The position numbers were made by a program, and so were the translations under genes. 64,000 nt of DNA, taken from positions 27,856 to 91,855 of the forward strand of contig UCEY01000003.1 of NCBI GenBank assembly GCA_900471605.1, read 5' to 3'. The notes below the pieces were generated by a model that made no database searches, was not told where the DNA came from, and saw only the letters and a list, made by a program, of their open reading frames with translations. Positions 1-10,101 of the stretch are shown here, one piece after another; position 1 is the stretch's first letter, and each line of letters opens with the position of its first letter. The stretch comes from Hyphomicrobiales bacterium. Its GTDB lineage: Bacteria; Pseudomonadota; Alphaproteobacteria; Rhizobiales; Rhizobiaceae.

Positions 1-1093
1 CCACGGTCGGGTAGATCACCGCCTTGTCGATCGCGACGCCCTTCTTGGCGGCGTTGATGGCACGGGCGGCTTCCGTGTAGATGGTCGCGAACGCTTCGAG
101 ATAACCTTCCGGATGGCCGGAAGGGATGCGGCTGACGCGGGCGGCGGACGGGCCGGAACCAGCGCCGTTGCGGGTGATCAGCCGTTTCGGCTCGCCGAAT
201 GGCGTGAACCACAGATAGTTCGGATCGGCTTGCACCCATTCGATGCCGCCCTTGGTGCCATAAACGCGGATCTTGAGCCCGTTTTCATGGCCCGGAGCCA
301 CCTGGCTGCACCAGAGCATGCCCTTGGCGCCGCCTTCGTAGCGCAGCATCACATGCGCATTGTCGTCGAGCCGGCGGCCTTCGACGAAACTGTCGAGATC
401 GGCAGCGAGACTTTCGAGCGTCAGCCCGGTGATGAAGGCGGCGAGGTTATAGGCATGCGTGCCGATATCGCCGGTCGAACCGCCGGCACCCGACTGGGCC
501 GGATCGGTGCGCCAGACGGCCTGCTTGGCGCCGGTCTGCTCCACCGCTTCGGTCAGCCAGTCCTGCGGATATTCGACCTGCACGACGCGGATCTTTCCGA
601 GATCGCCATTGGCCACCATTTCGCGGGCCTGCCGCACCATCGGATAGCCGGTGTAATTGTGGGTGAGGATGAACAGCGCGCCGCTCTCGTCGGCCGCCTT
701 CTTCATCTTCTTGGCATCCGCGAGGTTGGAGGTGAGCGGCTTGTCGCAGATCACATGGATGCCGCGCTTCAGGAATTCCTTCGCCGCTTCGTAGTGCACG
801 TGGTTCGGCGTCACGATCGAGACCGCCTCGATCCCGTCTTTCAGCCGCGCTTCGCGGATCGCCATCTCCTTGTAGGACCCGTAGGTGCGGGACGGATCGA
901 GCCCGAGATCGCGGCCCGACGCGATCGCCTTTTCCGGCGACGACGACAGCGCGCCGGCGACGAGCTCGAACTGGTCGTCCAACCTGGCCGCCATGCGATG
1001 CACCGCCCCGATGAACGCCCCCGCACCGCCGCCGACCATGCCGAGCCGAATGCGCGGCTCCCGCGCCTGTTCGTCCTTGCCTTCAATTGCCAT
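1..1093 (-). CDS. Gfo/Idh/MocA family oxidoreductase (3' end cut by window)
   Basis: This is an NAD(P)-dependent sugar or polyol dehydrogenase of the Gfo/Idh/MocA family. The 364 visible codons start at ATG 1093, behind an AGGAGAA ribosome site, and run off the left edge. Residues about 16-30 carry a Rossmann motif (LGMVGGGAGAFIG). An EAVSIVTPNHVHYEAA strand, the CDKPLTSN motif (catalytic Lys region of the family) and a GGSTGDIGTHAYNL segment follow. It is the last visible gene of the sugar catabolic cluster to its right and probably oxidises or epimerises a substrate imported by that transporter. The exact substrate cannot be read from sequence. The family call is firm. Confidence 0.9.
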   Translation of the reverse strand, partial: MAIEGKDEQAREPRIRLGMVGGGAGAFIGAVHRMAARLDDQFELVAGALSSSPEKAIASGRDLGLDPSRTYGSYKEMAIREARLKDGIEAVSIVTPNHVHYEAAKEFLKRGIHVICDKPLTSNLADAKKMKKAADESGALFILTHNYTGYPMVRQAREMVANGDLGKIRVVQVEYPQDWLTEAVEQTGAKQAVWRTDPAQSGAGGSTGDIGTHAYNLAAFITGLTLESLAADLDSFVEGRRLDDNAHVMLRYEGGAKGMLWCSQVAPGHENGLKIRVYGTKGGIEWVQADPNYLWFTPFGEPKRLITRNGAGSGPSAARVSRIPSGHPEGYLEAFATIYTEAARAINAAKKGVAIDKAVIYPTV

Positions 1094-1139
1094 GATGTTT
1101 CTCCTGAAAGATTTGAATATATCGAGAGGCCACGAGGCC

Positions 1140-1553
1140 TCAGGTGTTCGTTGCAGCCTTGCGCGGCCGCCCGCCCTTGGCGCCATTGGCGCGGCTTGCC
1201 GCGATCTTTGCCGGCGACTTCGATTGCCCGCCGCGACGTTGTGCTTCCATAAAGGTCCGGCTGCCGAAGATGCCGCTCATCAGGCCTGAAATCGAATAAT
1301 CGACATCCAGGCTTTCCCAGTGCAGACCGGTTTCCCCGAGCAGTTCGACTTCGGACAGTTGTTCGTCCGTCGCCTCAGCCAAGCCTTCGAGAGAACGGGC
1401 CGGGACCATGAACGCCGCCCCGTTGGCGAATTCCACGACGATGCGGCCGGAGGACGGGTCGAAACGAACCGAGACCGGTAGGGGCCTTTGCGCCCGCTCC
1501 GTATCCCACCGTAATTTTGCCTGGGCGAGTTCGGCATCCGTGATCTCAACCAT
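1140..1553 (-). CDS. DUF2442 domain protein, putative antitoxin-like partner
   Basis: This is a 137-residue protein starting at ATG 1553 (MVEITDAEL). The middle (residues about 24-75) has the DUF2442 pattern: VRFD..SGRIVVEFANGAAFMVP followed by LLGETGLHWESLDVDYSI. The C-terminus is basic and glycine/alanine-rich and ends in a SRANGAKGGRPRKA tail, which recurs in small DNA-associated proteins. The gene overlaps the upstream DUF4160 gene by 8 bp, so the two are translationally coupled. DUF4160/DUF2442 pairs are widespread and are often listed as putative toxin-antitoxin modules; that role is inference here. The pair lies inside a sugar catabolic operon, which is unusual. Confidence 0.8.
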   Translation of the reverse strand: MVEITDAELAQAKLRWDTERAQRPLPVSVRFDPSSGRIVVEFANGAAFMVPARSLEGLAEATDEQLSEVELLGETGLHWESLDVDYSISGLMSGIFGSRTFMEAQRRGGQSKSPAKIAASRANGAKGGRPRKAATNT

Positions 1554-1773
1554 GGTACTTTCTCCAAGTCTCCCGGAATAACTGCCGGTTGGCCTCGATA
1601 ATCTCGGCGGCTCGGCGGACATCCCGGTCAGACATCCCACCCTGCGTCAGGATCTTTAGTGTCTCGATATCAATGCGCGCTTCGCCGTCGCCGTAGACAT
1701 GCACGTGGGGAGGCTCGTGATCCGCCGTATAGATAACGAACCGCAGGCCATGTTGCCGCAGGACGGTGACCAT
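1546..1773 (-). CDS. DUF4160 domain protein, putative toxin-like partner
   Basis: This is a 75-residue protein. ATG 1773 was chosen because the DUF4160 core starts at once (MVTVLRQHGLRFVIYTADHEPPHVHVYG). The PPHVH.Y signature, the acidic E-A-R-I-D-I strand and the C-terminal I.ANR..F...W..YHG helix are all present, so it is full length for the family. It overlaps the DUF2442 gene by 8 bp. A RIME-like repeat lies just upstream (1825-1884), between this gene and the sugar isomerase. That placement suggests the pair was inserted into the operon or has its own promoter. The molecular function of the family is not established. Confidence 0.8.
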   Translation of the reverse strand: MVTVLRQHGLRFVIYTADHEPPHVHVYGDGEARIDIETLKILTQGGMSDRDVRRAAEIIEANRQLFRETWRKYHG

Positions 1774-1824
1774 GCATCCATAACCCAACTTGTTAGGTAT
1801 CTCAAGCTCATCTCCGTGTGGGAC

Positions 1825-1884
1825 GCCCCTCATCCGCCCCGCTGGGCACCTTCTCCCCGCTCTGACGGGGAGAGTGTGAGGGGC
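1825..1884. repeat. RIME-like palindromic intergenic repeat
   Basis: This is a short copy of the GCCCCTCA...TGAGGGGC bounded repeat, with an internal CTCCCCG...CGGGGAG hairpin. The same boundary and core occur at 6974, 8477, 31864 and 44095. It sits between the isomerase stop and the DUF4160 start. Confidence 0.75.
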
Positions 1885-1909
1885 GGCATCCGCGCAGCCG
1901 ACGCCGGGC

Positions 1910-2962
1910 CTAGAGCCCCAACATCCGCCGATTCGCCGCGTCGTCCGTCCCGCCGCTCGCAAAGTCGTCGAACGCCTTGTCGGTAACGCGGATGATATGC
2001 GCCTTGACGAATTCGGCGCCCTCGCGGGCTCCGTCCTCGGAATTCTTCAGCGCGCATTCCCACTCAACCACGGCCCAGCCGTCGAAATCGTTGGCGGCCA
2101 TTTTCGAGAAGATCGAGCCGAAATCGACCTGGCCGTCGCCGGGCGAGCGGAAGCGGCCGGCGCGGCCGACCCAGCCCTGATAACCGCCATAGACGCCCTG
2201 CCGGCCGGTCGGGTTGAATTCCGCGTCCTTGACGTGAAACATCTTGATCCGGTCCTTGTAGATGTCGATGTGGTCGAGATAGTCGAGGCATTGCAGCACG
2301 TAATGCGACGGGTCGTAGAGCATGTTGGCGCGCGGATGGTTCTTCACCCGCTCCAGGAACATCTCGAACGTGACGCCGTCATGCAGGTCTTCGCCGGGAT
2401 GGATCTCGTAGGCGACGTCGACGCCGCAGTCTTCCGCGTGGTTGAGGATCGGCGTCCAGCGCTTGGCAAGCTCGTCGAAGGCGGTCTCGACGAGACCGGC
2501 CGGGCGCTGCGGCCAGGGATAGATGAACGGCCAGGCCAGCGCGCCCGAAAAGGTCGCATGCGCCTTGATCCCGAGATGTTTCGAGGCGGTGAGCGCCATC
2601 TTGACCTGCTCGACCGCCCAGGCCTGGCGTGCCTTCGGATTGCCGCGCACTTCGGGAGCGGCAAAGCCGTCGAAAGCTTCGTCATAAGCGGGGTGCACGG
2701 CAACCAGCTGGCCCTGCAGATGGGTCGAGAGCTCGGTCACCTCGACGCCGTTCGCCCGCGCCACGCCTGCGAATTCGTCGCAATAATCCTTGGAGGCGGC
2801 GGCTTTTTTCAGGTCGATGAGCTGGCCCGCCCAGGTCGGCACCTGCACGCCGACATAACCCTTGTCGGCAGCCCATTTTGTGATCCCGTCCCAGGTGTTG
2901 AACGGCGCCGCGTCGCCCGCGAACTGGCCGAGAAAGATGGCGGGGCCCTTGATCGTCTTCAT
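1910..2962 (-). CDS. Sugar phosphate isomerase/epimerase (AP endonuclease 2-like TIM barrel)
   Basis: This is a 350-residue TIM-barrel protein of the xylose isomerase-like superfamily (AP_endonuc_2 type). ATG 2962 follows GAGGAAA by 6 nt; longer frames run into a palindromic repeat and were rejected. Metal-ligand type motifs are visible: VAYEIHPGEDLHDG (Glu, His), YDPSHY, MFHVKDAEF (His, Asp) and VVEWECA near the end. It follows the binding-protein gene of the CUT2 transporter, so it probably isomerises or epimerises the imported sugar or an oxidised derivative made by the neighbouring Gfo/Idh/MocA enzyme. The substrate is unknown. Confidence 0.88.
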   Translation of the reverse strand: MKTIKGPAIFLGQFAGDAAPFNTWDGITKWAADKGYVGVQVPTWAGQLIDLKKAAASKDYCDEFAGVARANGVEVTELSTHLQGQLVAVHPAYDEAFDGFAAPEVRGNPKARQAWAVEQVKMALTASKHLGIKAHATFSGALAWPFIYPWPQRPAGLVETAFDELAKRWTPILNHAEDCGVDVAYEIHPGEDLHDGVTFEMFLERVKNHPRANMLYDPSHYVLQCLDYLDHIDIYKDRIKMFHVKDAEFNPTGRQGVYGGYQGWVGRAGRFRSPGDGQVDFGSIFSKMAANDFDGWAVVEWECALKNSEDGAREGAEFVKAHIIRVTDKAFDDFASGGTDDAANRRMLGL

Positions 2963-3010
2963 GATGTTTCCTCTTCGGCTACATGCAGTTGGTCTGGAAC
3001 AACCCTCATC

Positions 3011-3127
3011 CCTCATTCCTGTGCTTGTCACAGGAACCCGGCCAAGATGCGTCTGCGCCTTGGGAAGGCTCTTTCGCGCCCAAGGACTTGGGCGCACTGG
3101 ATTCCCGTGACAAGCACAGGAATGAGG
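3011..3127. repeat. Long inverted repeat, rhizobial intergenic element
   Basis: Two arms of about 26 bp, CCTCATTCCTGTGCTTGTCA... (3011-3036) and its near-perfect inverse (3102-3127), flank a 65-bp centre. It lies between the binding-protein stop and the isomerase start, so it can form a very large hairpin in the operon mRNA. Open frames through it in several directions are artefacts of the repeat. Confidence 0.7.
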
Positions 3128-3188
3128 TGACCGGGGATAGCGGCGCCCACACAAGCGGGCGCCGCCGATCTTCATCAGGACGCCGTTA

Positions 3189-4139
3189 TCAGAACGGAGA
3201 ATCCGGGAAGTAGAAGTTCTTGGCGTTGTCCTTCGTCACCAGCGTGGCGTCAAGGATGTAGGTGCCGCTGACCGGAACCTTGTCGTAGAAATTGCCGGCG
3301 GTGAGTTCCATGGCGGTCGCCACCATTGCCGGGGGATAGAGAACATCGACCGGGATCATCTTGTCGCCGTCCATGACCTTCTTGACCATGTCCTTGGAGC
3401 CCGCGCCGCCGACGACGTACTTGATGTCGGTCCGCTTGGCCTGGGCGATGGCTTCGAGAACGCCGACGGCCATGTCGTCGTCCTGGCACCAGACCACGTC
3501 GATCTTCGGGTATTTGGTCAGGTAGTCCTGCATGACCTTGAACGCGTCGTCGCGGCTCCAGTTGCCGAACTGACGATCGAGGACCTTCACCTTGGAGCCG
3601 GCAATGCCCTTGTCGAAGCCGTCCTGGCGCTGCTGGTCGATCGGGATCGGCAGGCCGCGGATGACGACGACCTGCGCGTCCGGCGTGGTCTTCTTGATGT
3701 ACTCGCCGGCGACCTGGCCGAGCGCCGGGTTGTTGCCGGCGACATAGAGGTCGCGGATGGTGCTGTCGTTGACCGAAGGCGCGCGGTCGACGAGCGCCAC
3801 GAACGTGCCCTTGTCCTTGACCTGCTGGATGGCGTTGACGAGCGGATCCGGGTCGGATGGCAGGATGACCAGCGCATCGAGGCCCTGGACCGCAAGGTCC
3901 TGCACGGCATTGGCCTGGCTTGCGGCATCCGGCGAGGTCTTGACGATGACGTTGAGGCCCGGATGTTCCTTCATCAGGAGCTTGGCGACGCGTTCGGCAT
4001 GGAATACGACGCCGGCGGTCCAGCCATGGTCGGCGGCCGGAATGGAAACGCCGATCGTCACCTTCTTGTCCTGGGCGAATGCCGTGCCGGCGAGAAGCGC
4101 CAGCGACGCCACGGCCAGTCCCAAAATTTGTCTGCGCAT
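3189..4139 (-). CDS. CUT2-family sugar ABC transporter, periplasmic binding protein
   Basis: This is a 316-residue ribose/xylose-type binding protein (Peripla_BP_4). ATG 4139 is preceded by GGGAGAGAG. The signal peptide is residues 1-22, with predicted cleavage at AFA|QDKK. The mature protein starts with KVTIGVSIPAADHGW, typical of RbsB-like proteins, and carries ALVILPSDPDPLVNAIQQ, ALVDRAPS and VVWCQDDDMAVGVLEA ligand-loop segments. It lies downstream of its permease and ATPase. Its position beside xylA/xylB suggests a pentose ligand; that is inference, since CUT2 proteins bind many sugars. Confidence 0.9.
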   Translation of the reverse strand: MRRQILGLAVASLALLAGTAFAQDKKVTIGVSIPAADHGWTAGVVFHAERVAKLLMKEHPGLNVIVKTSPDAASQANAVQDLAVQGLDALVILPSDPDPLVNAIQQVKDKGTFVALVDRAPSVNDSTIRDLYVAGNNPALGQVAGEYIKKTTPDAQVVVIRGLPIPIDQQRQDGFDKGIAGSKVKVLDRQFGNWSRDDAFKVMQDYLTKYPKIDVVWCQDDDMAVGVLEAIAQAKRTDIKYVVGGAGSKDMVKKVMDGDKMIPVDVLYPPAMVATAMELTAGNFYDKVPVSGTYILDATLVTKDNAKNFYFPDSPF

Positions 4140-4212
4140 TGTTTCTCTCTCCCACAATATCAGGGTCCTTTATTTGAAGACCGGACGCGACCCATCAGCC
4201 CGGTCAATCTCT

Positions 4213-5213
4213 TCATTTCCGCATCAGCGACCTTTGAACCAGCATGGCGATGATGATGATCGCTCCCTGGATGGCGCCGATCAGGTATTCGCTGACGAAG
4301 TTGGACAGCAGCATGATGTTGCCGACGATTTCCAGAATGAAGGCGCCGCAGATCGTGCCCCAGATACGGCCGACCCCTCCCCGGAGCGCCGTGCCGCCGA
4401 CGACCACGGCGGTGATCGCCTGCAATTCCCAGAAGCTGCCGGTCGTCGCCGATGTCGAGCCGAGGCGCGGCACGTAGAGCAGCACTGCAACGGCGACGCA
4501 CAGCCCCTGGATGACATAGGTGACGGTGCGCACCCGGTTGATCGAAATGCCGGAATAACGCGCCACGTCCTCGTTGGAGCCGACCGCCGTCACATGCCGG
4601 CCGTAGCGGGTGCGGTAGAGCACGAAGGCGGCGATCGTGGCGGTCACGAAGATGACGATGATCGGCACCGGCACGCCGACGACAGAGCCGGAATAGAACG
4701 GCCGGTAGAGCGTCATGATATCGCGGTCGCGCACCGTGATGGCGCCGCCCTGGGAAAGCCAGGTGGTCAGCCCGCGATAGATGCCCATCGTGCCAAGCGT
4801 CGCGATAAACGGCTCGATCCGGCCGATCGTGGTGACCAGGCCGTTGGCGAGCCCGCAGGCGGCCCCGATCGCGATCGCCAGCGCCATGCCCGCGGCAAGC
4901 GCCAGCGACGGGTCGGCGATCGTGCCCGAGTTCAGGAACAGGATCATCAGGCTGGCGACGAAGGCGAGCATCGCGCCGACGGAAAGATCGAGCCCGCCCG
5001 AGGTAATCACGTAGGTCGCCCCGAGCGCGATGACGGCAATGAAGGAGCTGCGGGTGACGACGTTCAAAAGGTTGGCGGTCGTCATGAAATTCGGATTGGC
5101 GAAATAACCGAGCACCAGGAGAAGGGCGAGCGCGATGAACGGCGCCACCGCCGCCATGTCCCAGTCCTTGGAGGTCTTCGGCGCCTTGGCCGTTTCGGTC
5201 GCGACATTCGCCA

Positions 5214-5214
<1 letters not shown>
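4213..5214 (-). CDS. CUT2-family sugar ABC transporter permease
   Basis: This is a 333-residue inner-membrane permease (BPD_transp_2, RbsC-like) with about 8-10 hydrophobic segments. The family loop LATLGTMGIYRGLTTWLSQG, which lies near the ATPase contact, is visible, and it ends ...MLVQRSLMRK. ATG 5214 overlaps the ATPase stop as TGATG, so translation is coupled; a GTG three bases earlier (5217) is a possible alternative. It works with the adjacent ATPase and binding protein. Confidence 0.92.
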
Positions 5215-6737
<1,523 letters not shown>

Positions 6738-6857
6738 CGGGCGGCACCCGTGACCATGGGGCCATGCGCAGCCCGACAGCGGACCGTGACGTTACGGACA
6801 GCACGCCTGTATATGATCATCTGCTCCCAAGCTCCTCCGACGAGAACGCTAGCCCAG

Positions 6858-6874
6858 ATTCTGAGGTACGTAAA
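6858..6874. promoter_or_regulatory. Putative operator of the pentose LacI regulator, transporter promoter copy
   Basis: The 17 bases ATTCTGAGGTACGTAAA are identical to 11172-11188 in front of the lacI gene, and similarity extends on both sides (TAGCC upstream, ATTT downstream). The two places are the two main promoter regions of this locus, so a common operator is the simplest reading. Confidence 0.45.
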
Positions 6875-6973
6875 GCAGATTTCCCACGCTTGCACGGGAA
6901 CGTGTGGCCACTTTGCGCGAACCTCCTGCCGGTTGTCGTTATCGCGTTGTTGCCTTCTCCGATGGCAGCGTCA

Positions 6974-7112
6974 GCCCCTCATCCGGCTGCCGCCACCTTC
7001 TCCCCGTCGGAACGGGGAGAAGGACATATACCGCAACGCCTTACCCCCTCTTGACCGTGCTCGGGGCACGTCCCCTCTCCCCGCAAGCGGGGAGAGGGTT
7101 AGGGTGAGGGGC
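6974..7112. repeat. RIME-like palindromic intergenic repeat
   Basis: Bounded by GCCCCTCA and TGAGGGGC. It contains two hairpins (CTCCCCGTCGGAACGGGGAG and CTCTCCCCGCAAGCGGGGAG), separated by about 40 bases. It lies directly after the xylA stop and may act as a 3' end stabiliser or terminator. Confidence 0.8.
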
Positions 7113-7126
7113 AGACGCGAGCCTTA

Positions 7127-8437
7127 TCAAACGTAACGGTTAACGACGTTTTCCAGGTATTCCTGGCGGCCCGACTTCGGTTCCGGGTTGATGTCCTGCT
7201 TCTCGACCCAGGAGGCGATGTCGTCGAGCTTGTATTCGCCGCGCAGCATCTTCTGGTATTCGGGGCTGTCCCACTTTTCGTAGCGAGCGTCGAGCGGAGC
7301 CTTGAGCGCGCCGTCGTCGATCATCTTCGCCGCGGCCTTGATGCCGCGTGCGCAGCAGTCCATGCCGCCGATATGACCGATCAAGAGGTCCTCCGGATCG
7401 AGCGACTGGCGGCGCAGCTTGGCGTCGAAATTGGTGCCGCCGTTCTGGAAGCCGCCACCGGCGAGCACGTGGTAATAGGCGAGCGCCATTTCCGGCACGT
7501 TGTTCGGGAACTGGTCGGTATCCCAGCCGGACTGCATGTCGTTGCGGTTCATGTCGATCGAACCAAAAATGCCGAAGGCGTTGGCCATGGCGATTTCGTG
7601 TTCGAACGAATGGCCGGCGAGGATCGCGTGGCCCTGCTCGATATTGACCTTCACTTCCTTCTCGAGGCCGTTCTTCTGCAGGAAGGCGTAGACGGTCGAG
7701 ACGTCGTAGTCGTACTGGTGCTTGGTCGGCTCCTGCGGCTTCGGCTCGATCAGGATCGTACCTTCGAAGCCGATCTTGTACTTGTATTCAACGACGAGGT
7801 TGAGGAAGCGGCCCATCTGGTCGAGCTCGCGCGAGAGATCGGTGTTGAGCAGCGTCTCGTACCCTTCGCGACCGCCCCACAGCACGTAGTTCGCGCCACC
7901 GAGGCGCTTGGTGGCGTCGAGGCAGGTCTTGACCGTCGCCGCTGCAAACGCGAAGACGTCCGGATCCGGGTTGGTCGCGGCACCCGACATGTAGCGGCGG
8001 TTGGAGAACAGGTTCGCCGTACCCCAGAGAAGCTTCACGCCCGTCTCGGCCTGCTTCTTCTCGAAATAATCGACGATCTCGTTGAGGTTCTTGGTGTTCT
8101 CGGCAAAATTATTGCCTTCCGGGCGCACGTCGGCGTCGTGGAAGCAGTAGAAGGGTGCGCCGAGCAGCTGGAAGAATTCGAAGGCGACGTCGGCCTTCAT
8201 CTTGGCGGCTTCCATCGTGTCCGAGAACCAGGGGCGCTGGAAGGTCTGGCCGCCGAAGGGATCGCCGCCCGGCCAGGTGAAGGTATGCCAGTAGGCGACC
8301 GCAAAGCGCAGGTGATCCTCCATGCGCTTGCCGGCGACGATCTCGTCGGGATTGTAGAAGCGGAAGGCGAGCGGATTGGTGCTGTCCGGGCCCTCGTATT
8401 TGATTTTCTGGATGTCTCCGAAAAAGCCTGTGCTCAT
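7127..8437 (-). CDS. xylA: Xylose isomerase
   Basis: This enzyme converts D-xylose to D-xylulose in the cytoplasm, the first step of xylose catabolism. The 436 residues match the usual class II XylA length. Active-site motifs are intact: [16 protein letters not shown] segment with His100 and Asp103, WGGREG at 187-192, and [13 protein letters not shown] at 231-243 with metal ligands. The start MSTGFFGDI at ATG 8437 fits family N-termini. It lies downstream of xylulokinase on the same strand, with a RIME-like repeat between them. Confidence 0.98.
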   Translation of the reverse strand: MSTGFFGDIQKIKYEGPDSTNPLAFRFYNPDEIVAGKRMEDHLRFAVAYWHTFTWPGGDPFGGQTFQRPWFSDTMEAAKMKADVAFEFFQLLGAPFYCFHDADVRPEGNNFAENTKNLNEIVDYFEKKQAETGVKLLWGTANLFSNRRYMSGAATNPDPDVFAFAAATVKTCLDATKRLGGANYVLWGGREGYETLLNTDLSRELDQMGRFLNLVVEYKYKIGFEGTILIEPKPQEPTKHQYDYDVSTVYAFLQKNGLEKEVKVNIEQGHAILAGHSFEHEIAMANAFGIFGSIDMNRNDMQSGWDTDQFPNNVPEMALAYYHVLAGGGFQNGGTNFDAKLRRQSLDPEDLLIGHIGGMDCCARGIKAAAKMIDDGALKAPLDARYEKWDSPEYQKMLRGEYKLDDIASWVEKQDINPEPKSGRQEYLENVVNRYV

Positions 8438-8476
8438 GGTCGTTTCCTCATTGTGATGTGTTCGATCTTCTTAAGC

Positions 8477-8613
8477 GCCCCTCATCCGCCTGCCGGCACC
8501 TTCTCCCCGTAAACGGGGCGAAGGGGGCTCGCAGTGAGCTATCCGCCCCCTTGAACGTCGAGCGAGGCATGTCCCCTCTCCCCGCAAGCGGGGAGAGGGT
8601 TAGGGTGAGGGGC
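8477..8613. repeat. RIME-like palindromic intergenic repeat
   Basis: This is the same architecture as 6974-7112, with GCCCCTCA and TGAGGGGC ends and two CCCCG/CGGGG hairpins. It fills almost the whole gap between xylB and xylA. Confidence 0.8.
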
Positions 8614-8624
8614 AAACCTCGATT

Positions 8625-10079
8625 TCACTGCGCCAGCGACTTGATCGCCGGATAGAGCGCGCGGTAGCGGGCGTATGCGGTCTCGTAAGCCTCCGAAAGC
8701 CCCGAGACCGGCTCGATCGTCTCTTCCGTCCTCGGCGCCGAGCAGACCGCAACCGGGTCGGCGCCTGTCGCAGCGATCAGGCCAAGCCGGGCGGCGCCGA
8801 AGGCCGCGCCGAAATCGCCATCGGCCGGAATATCGACCGGAACGCCGAGCGAGGTGGCGATCGAGGCCAGCCAGTAGCGCGAGCGCGAGCCGCCGCCGAT
8901 CGCGGTGACGCGGGAAATCGAGGTGCCGGCGGATTTGAGCGCTTCGAGATTGTCCCTGATGGCGAACGTGACGCCTTCGAGCACCGCCTGGGTCAGCACC
9001 GCGCGGCTGCTTTCGTGTTCGAGGCCGATGAAGGCGCCGCGGATGGCCGCGTCGTTATGCGGCGTGCGTTCGCCGGAAAGGTAAGGCAGGAAGGTGACCC
9101 CGGACGGGACCTTCAGCGTATCGCCGAGTTCCTGGGTGAGTTCGGCCGCGGTCTTCGCCGCAATGTGCGAATACCAGTTGAGCGCGTCGGTCGCCGACAG
9201 GATGACGCCCATCTGGTGCCAGGTCTTCGGCAGCGCGTGGCAGAAGGCATGCACGGCGCTTTCCGGTTTCGGCAGGTAGGAGCCGTTGGCGGCAAACAGC
9301 ACGCCGGACGTGCCGAGCGACACGAAGGCATTGCCCTCCGCAACCGTGCCCATGCCGCAGGCCGACGCCGCGTTGTCCCCTGCCCCGCCGGCAACGACGA
9401 CTTCACCGGAAATGCCCCAGGACGAGCAGAGCTCGGAGCGAAGCTTCCCGGCCTGCTCGGTACCCTCGACCAGCGACGGCATCTGGCGTTCGGAAAGACC
9501 TGTCGCCGCCAGGAGTTCGGACGACCACTTGCGGGCGCCGGTATCGAGCCAGGACGTGCCCGCCGAGTCCGACATTTCGGACATATGCTCCCCGGTCAGC
9601 CAGAGGCGCAGGTAATCCTTCGGCAGCAGCACCTTGGCGACCTTGGCGAAAATTTCCGGCTCGTTCTTGGCGACCCAGACGAGCTTCGGGGCGGTAAAGC
9701 CCGGGAAGACGATGTTACCGGTGAGCTTGCGGAAGATCGGGTTCGCATCGAGAGCTGCCGCTTCCACGTGGGAACGCGTATCGTTCCACAGAATGCAGGG
9801 CCGCAGCACCTTGTCTTCGGCATCGAGCAGCGTCGCTCCATGCATCTGGCCGGAAAGGCCGATGCCCTTCACGGCCTCCAGCTCCTTCGGAAACTTCGCC
9901 TTGATGCCGGCGACGGCCTCCTGCGTTGCGCGGATCCAGTGGGCCGGATCCTGCTCCGACCAGCCGGAATGCGGACGCGAGACGTCGAGCGAACCGCTGG
10001 CCGAGCCGATAATCCGCTGATCGCCGTCGATCAGCATGGCCTTCACGCCGGACGTGCCGAGATCGAGACCGAGATACAT
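8625..10079 (-). CDS. xylB: Xylulokinase
   Basis: This FGGY-family kinase phosphorylates D-xylulose to xylulose 5-phosphate, feeding the pentose phosphate pathway. The 484 residues are full length. The N-terminal phosphate-binding loop DLGTSGVKAML, the SGQMHG motif, the GGAGDNAASACGMG segment with the catalytic Asp, and the C-terminal GGGSRSRYWL adenosine motif are visible. It follows the LacI regulator by 22 bases, so regulator, xylB and xylA form one transcription unit. Confidence 0.97.
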   Translation of the reverse strand: MYLGLDLGTSGVKAMLIDGDQRIIGSASGSLDVSRPHSGWSEQDPAHWIRATQEAVAGIKAKFPKELEAVKGIGLSGQMHGATLLDAEDKVLRPCILWNDTRSHVEAAALDANPIFRKLTGNIVFPGFTAPKLVWVAKNEPEIFAKVAKVLLPKDYLRLWLTGEHMSEMSDSAGTSWLDTGARKWSSELLAATGLSERQMPSLVEGTEQAGKLRSELCSSWGISGEVVVAGGAGDNAASACGMGTVAEGNAFVSLGTSGVLFAANGSYLPKPESAVHAFCHALPKTWHQMGVILSATDALNWYSHIAAKTAAELTQELGDTLKVPSGVTFLPYLSGERTPHNDAAIRGAFIGLEHESSRAVLTQAVLEGVTFAIRDNLEALKSAGTSISRVTAIGGGSRSRYWLASIATSLGVPVDIPADGDFGAAFGAARLGLIAATGADPVAVCSAPRTEETIEPVSGLSEAYETAYARYRALYPAIKSLAQ

Positions 10080-10101
10080 GGTGCTACTCCCTCTTCTGCC
10101 T

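Larger units (their letters stand above)
6738..7126. other. Intergenic region between xylA and the transporter ATPase
   Basis: No gene is supported in these 389 bases. The part next to the ATPase holds the presumed promoter and a 17-bp motif shared with the lacI promoter. The part next to xylA is a RIME-like repeat. Confidence 0.6.

Noticed and set aside
2963..3188. Several small open frames in both strands
   Set aside because: They are generated by a 117-bp inverted repeat; similar frames occur on both strands.
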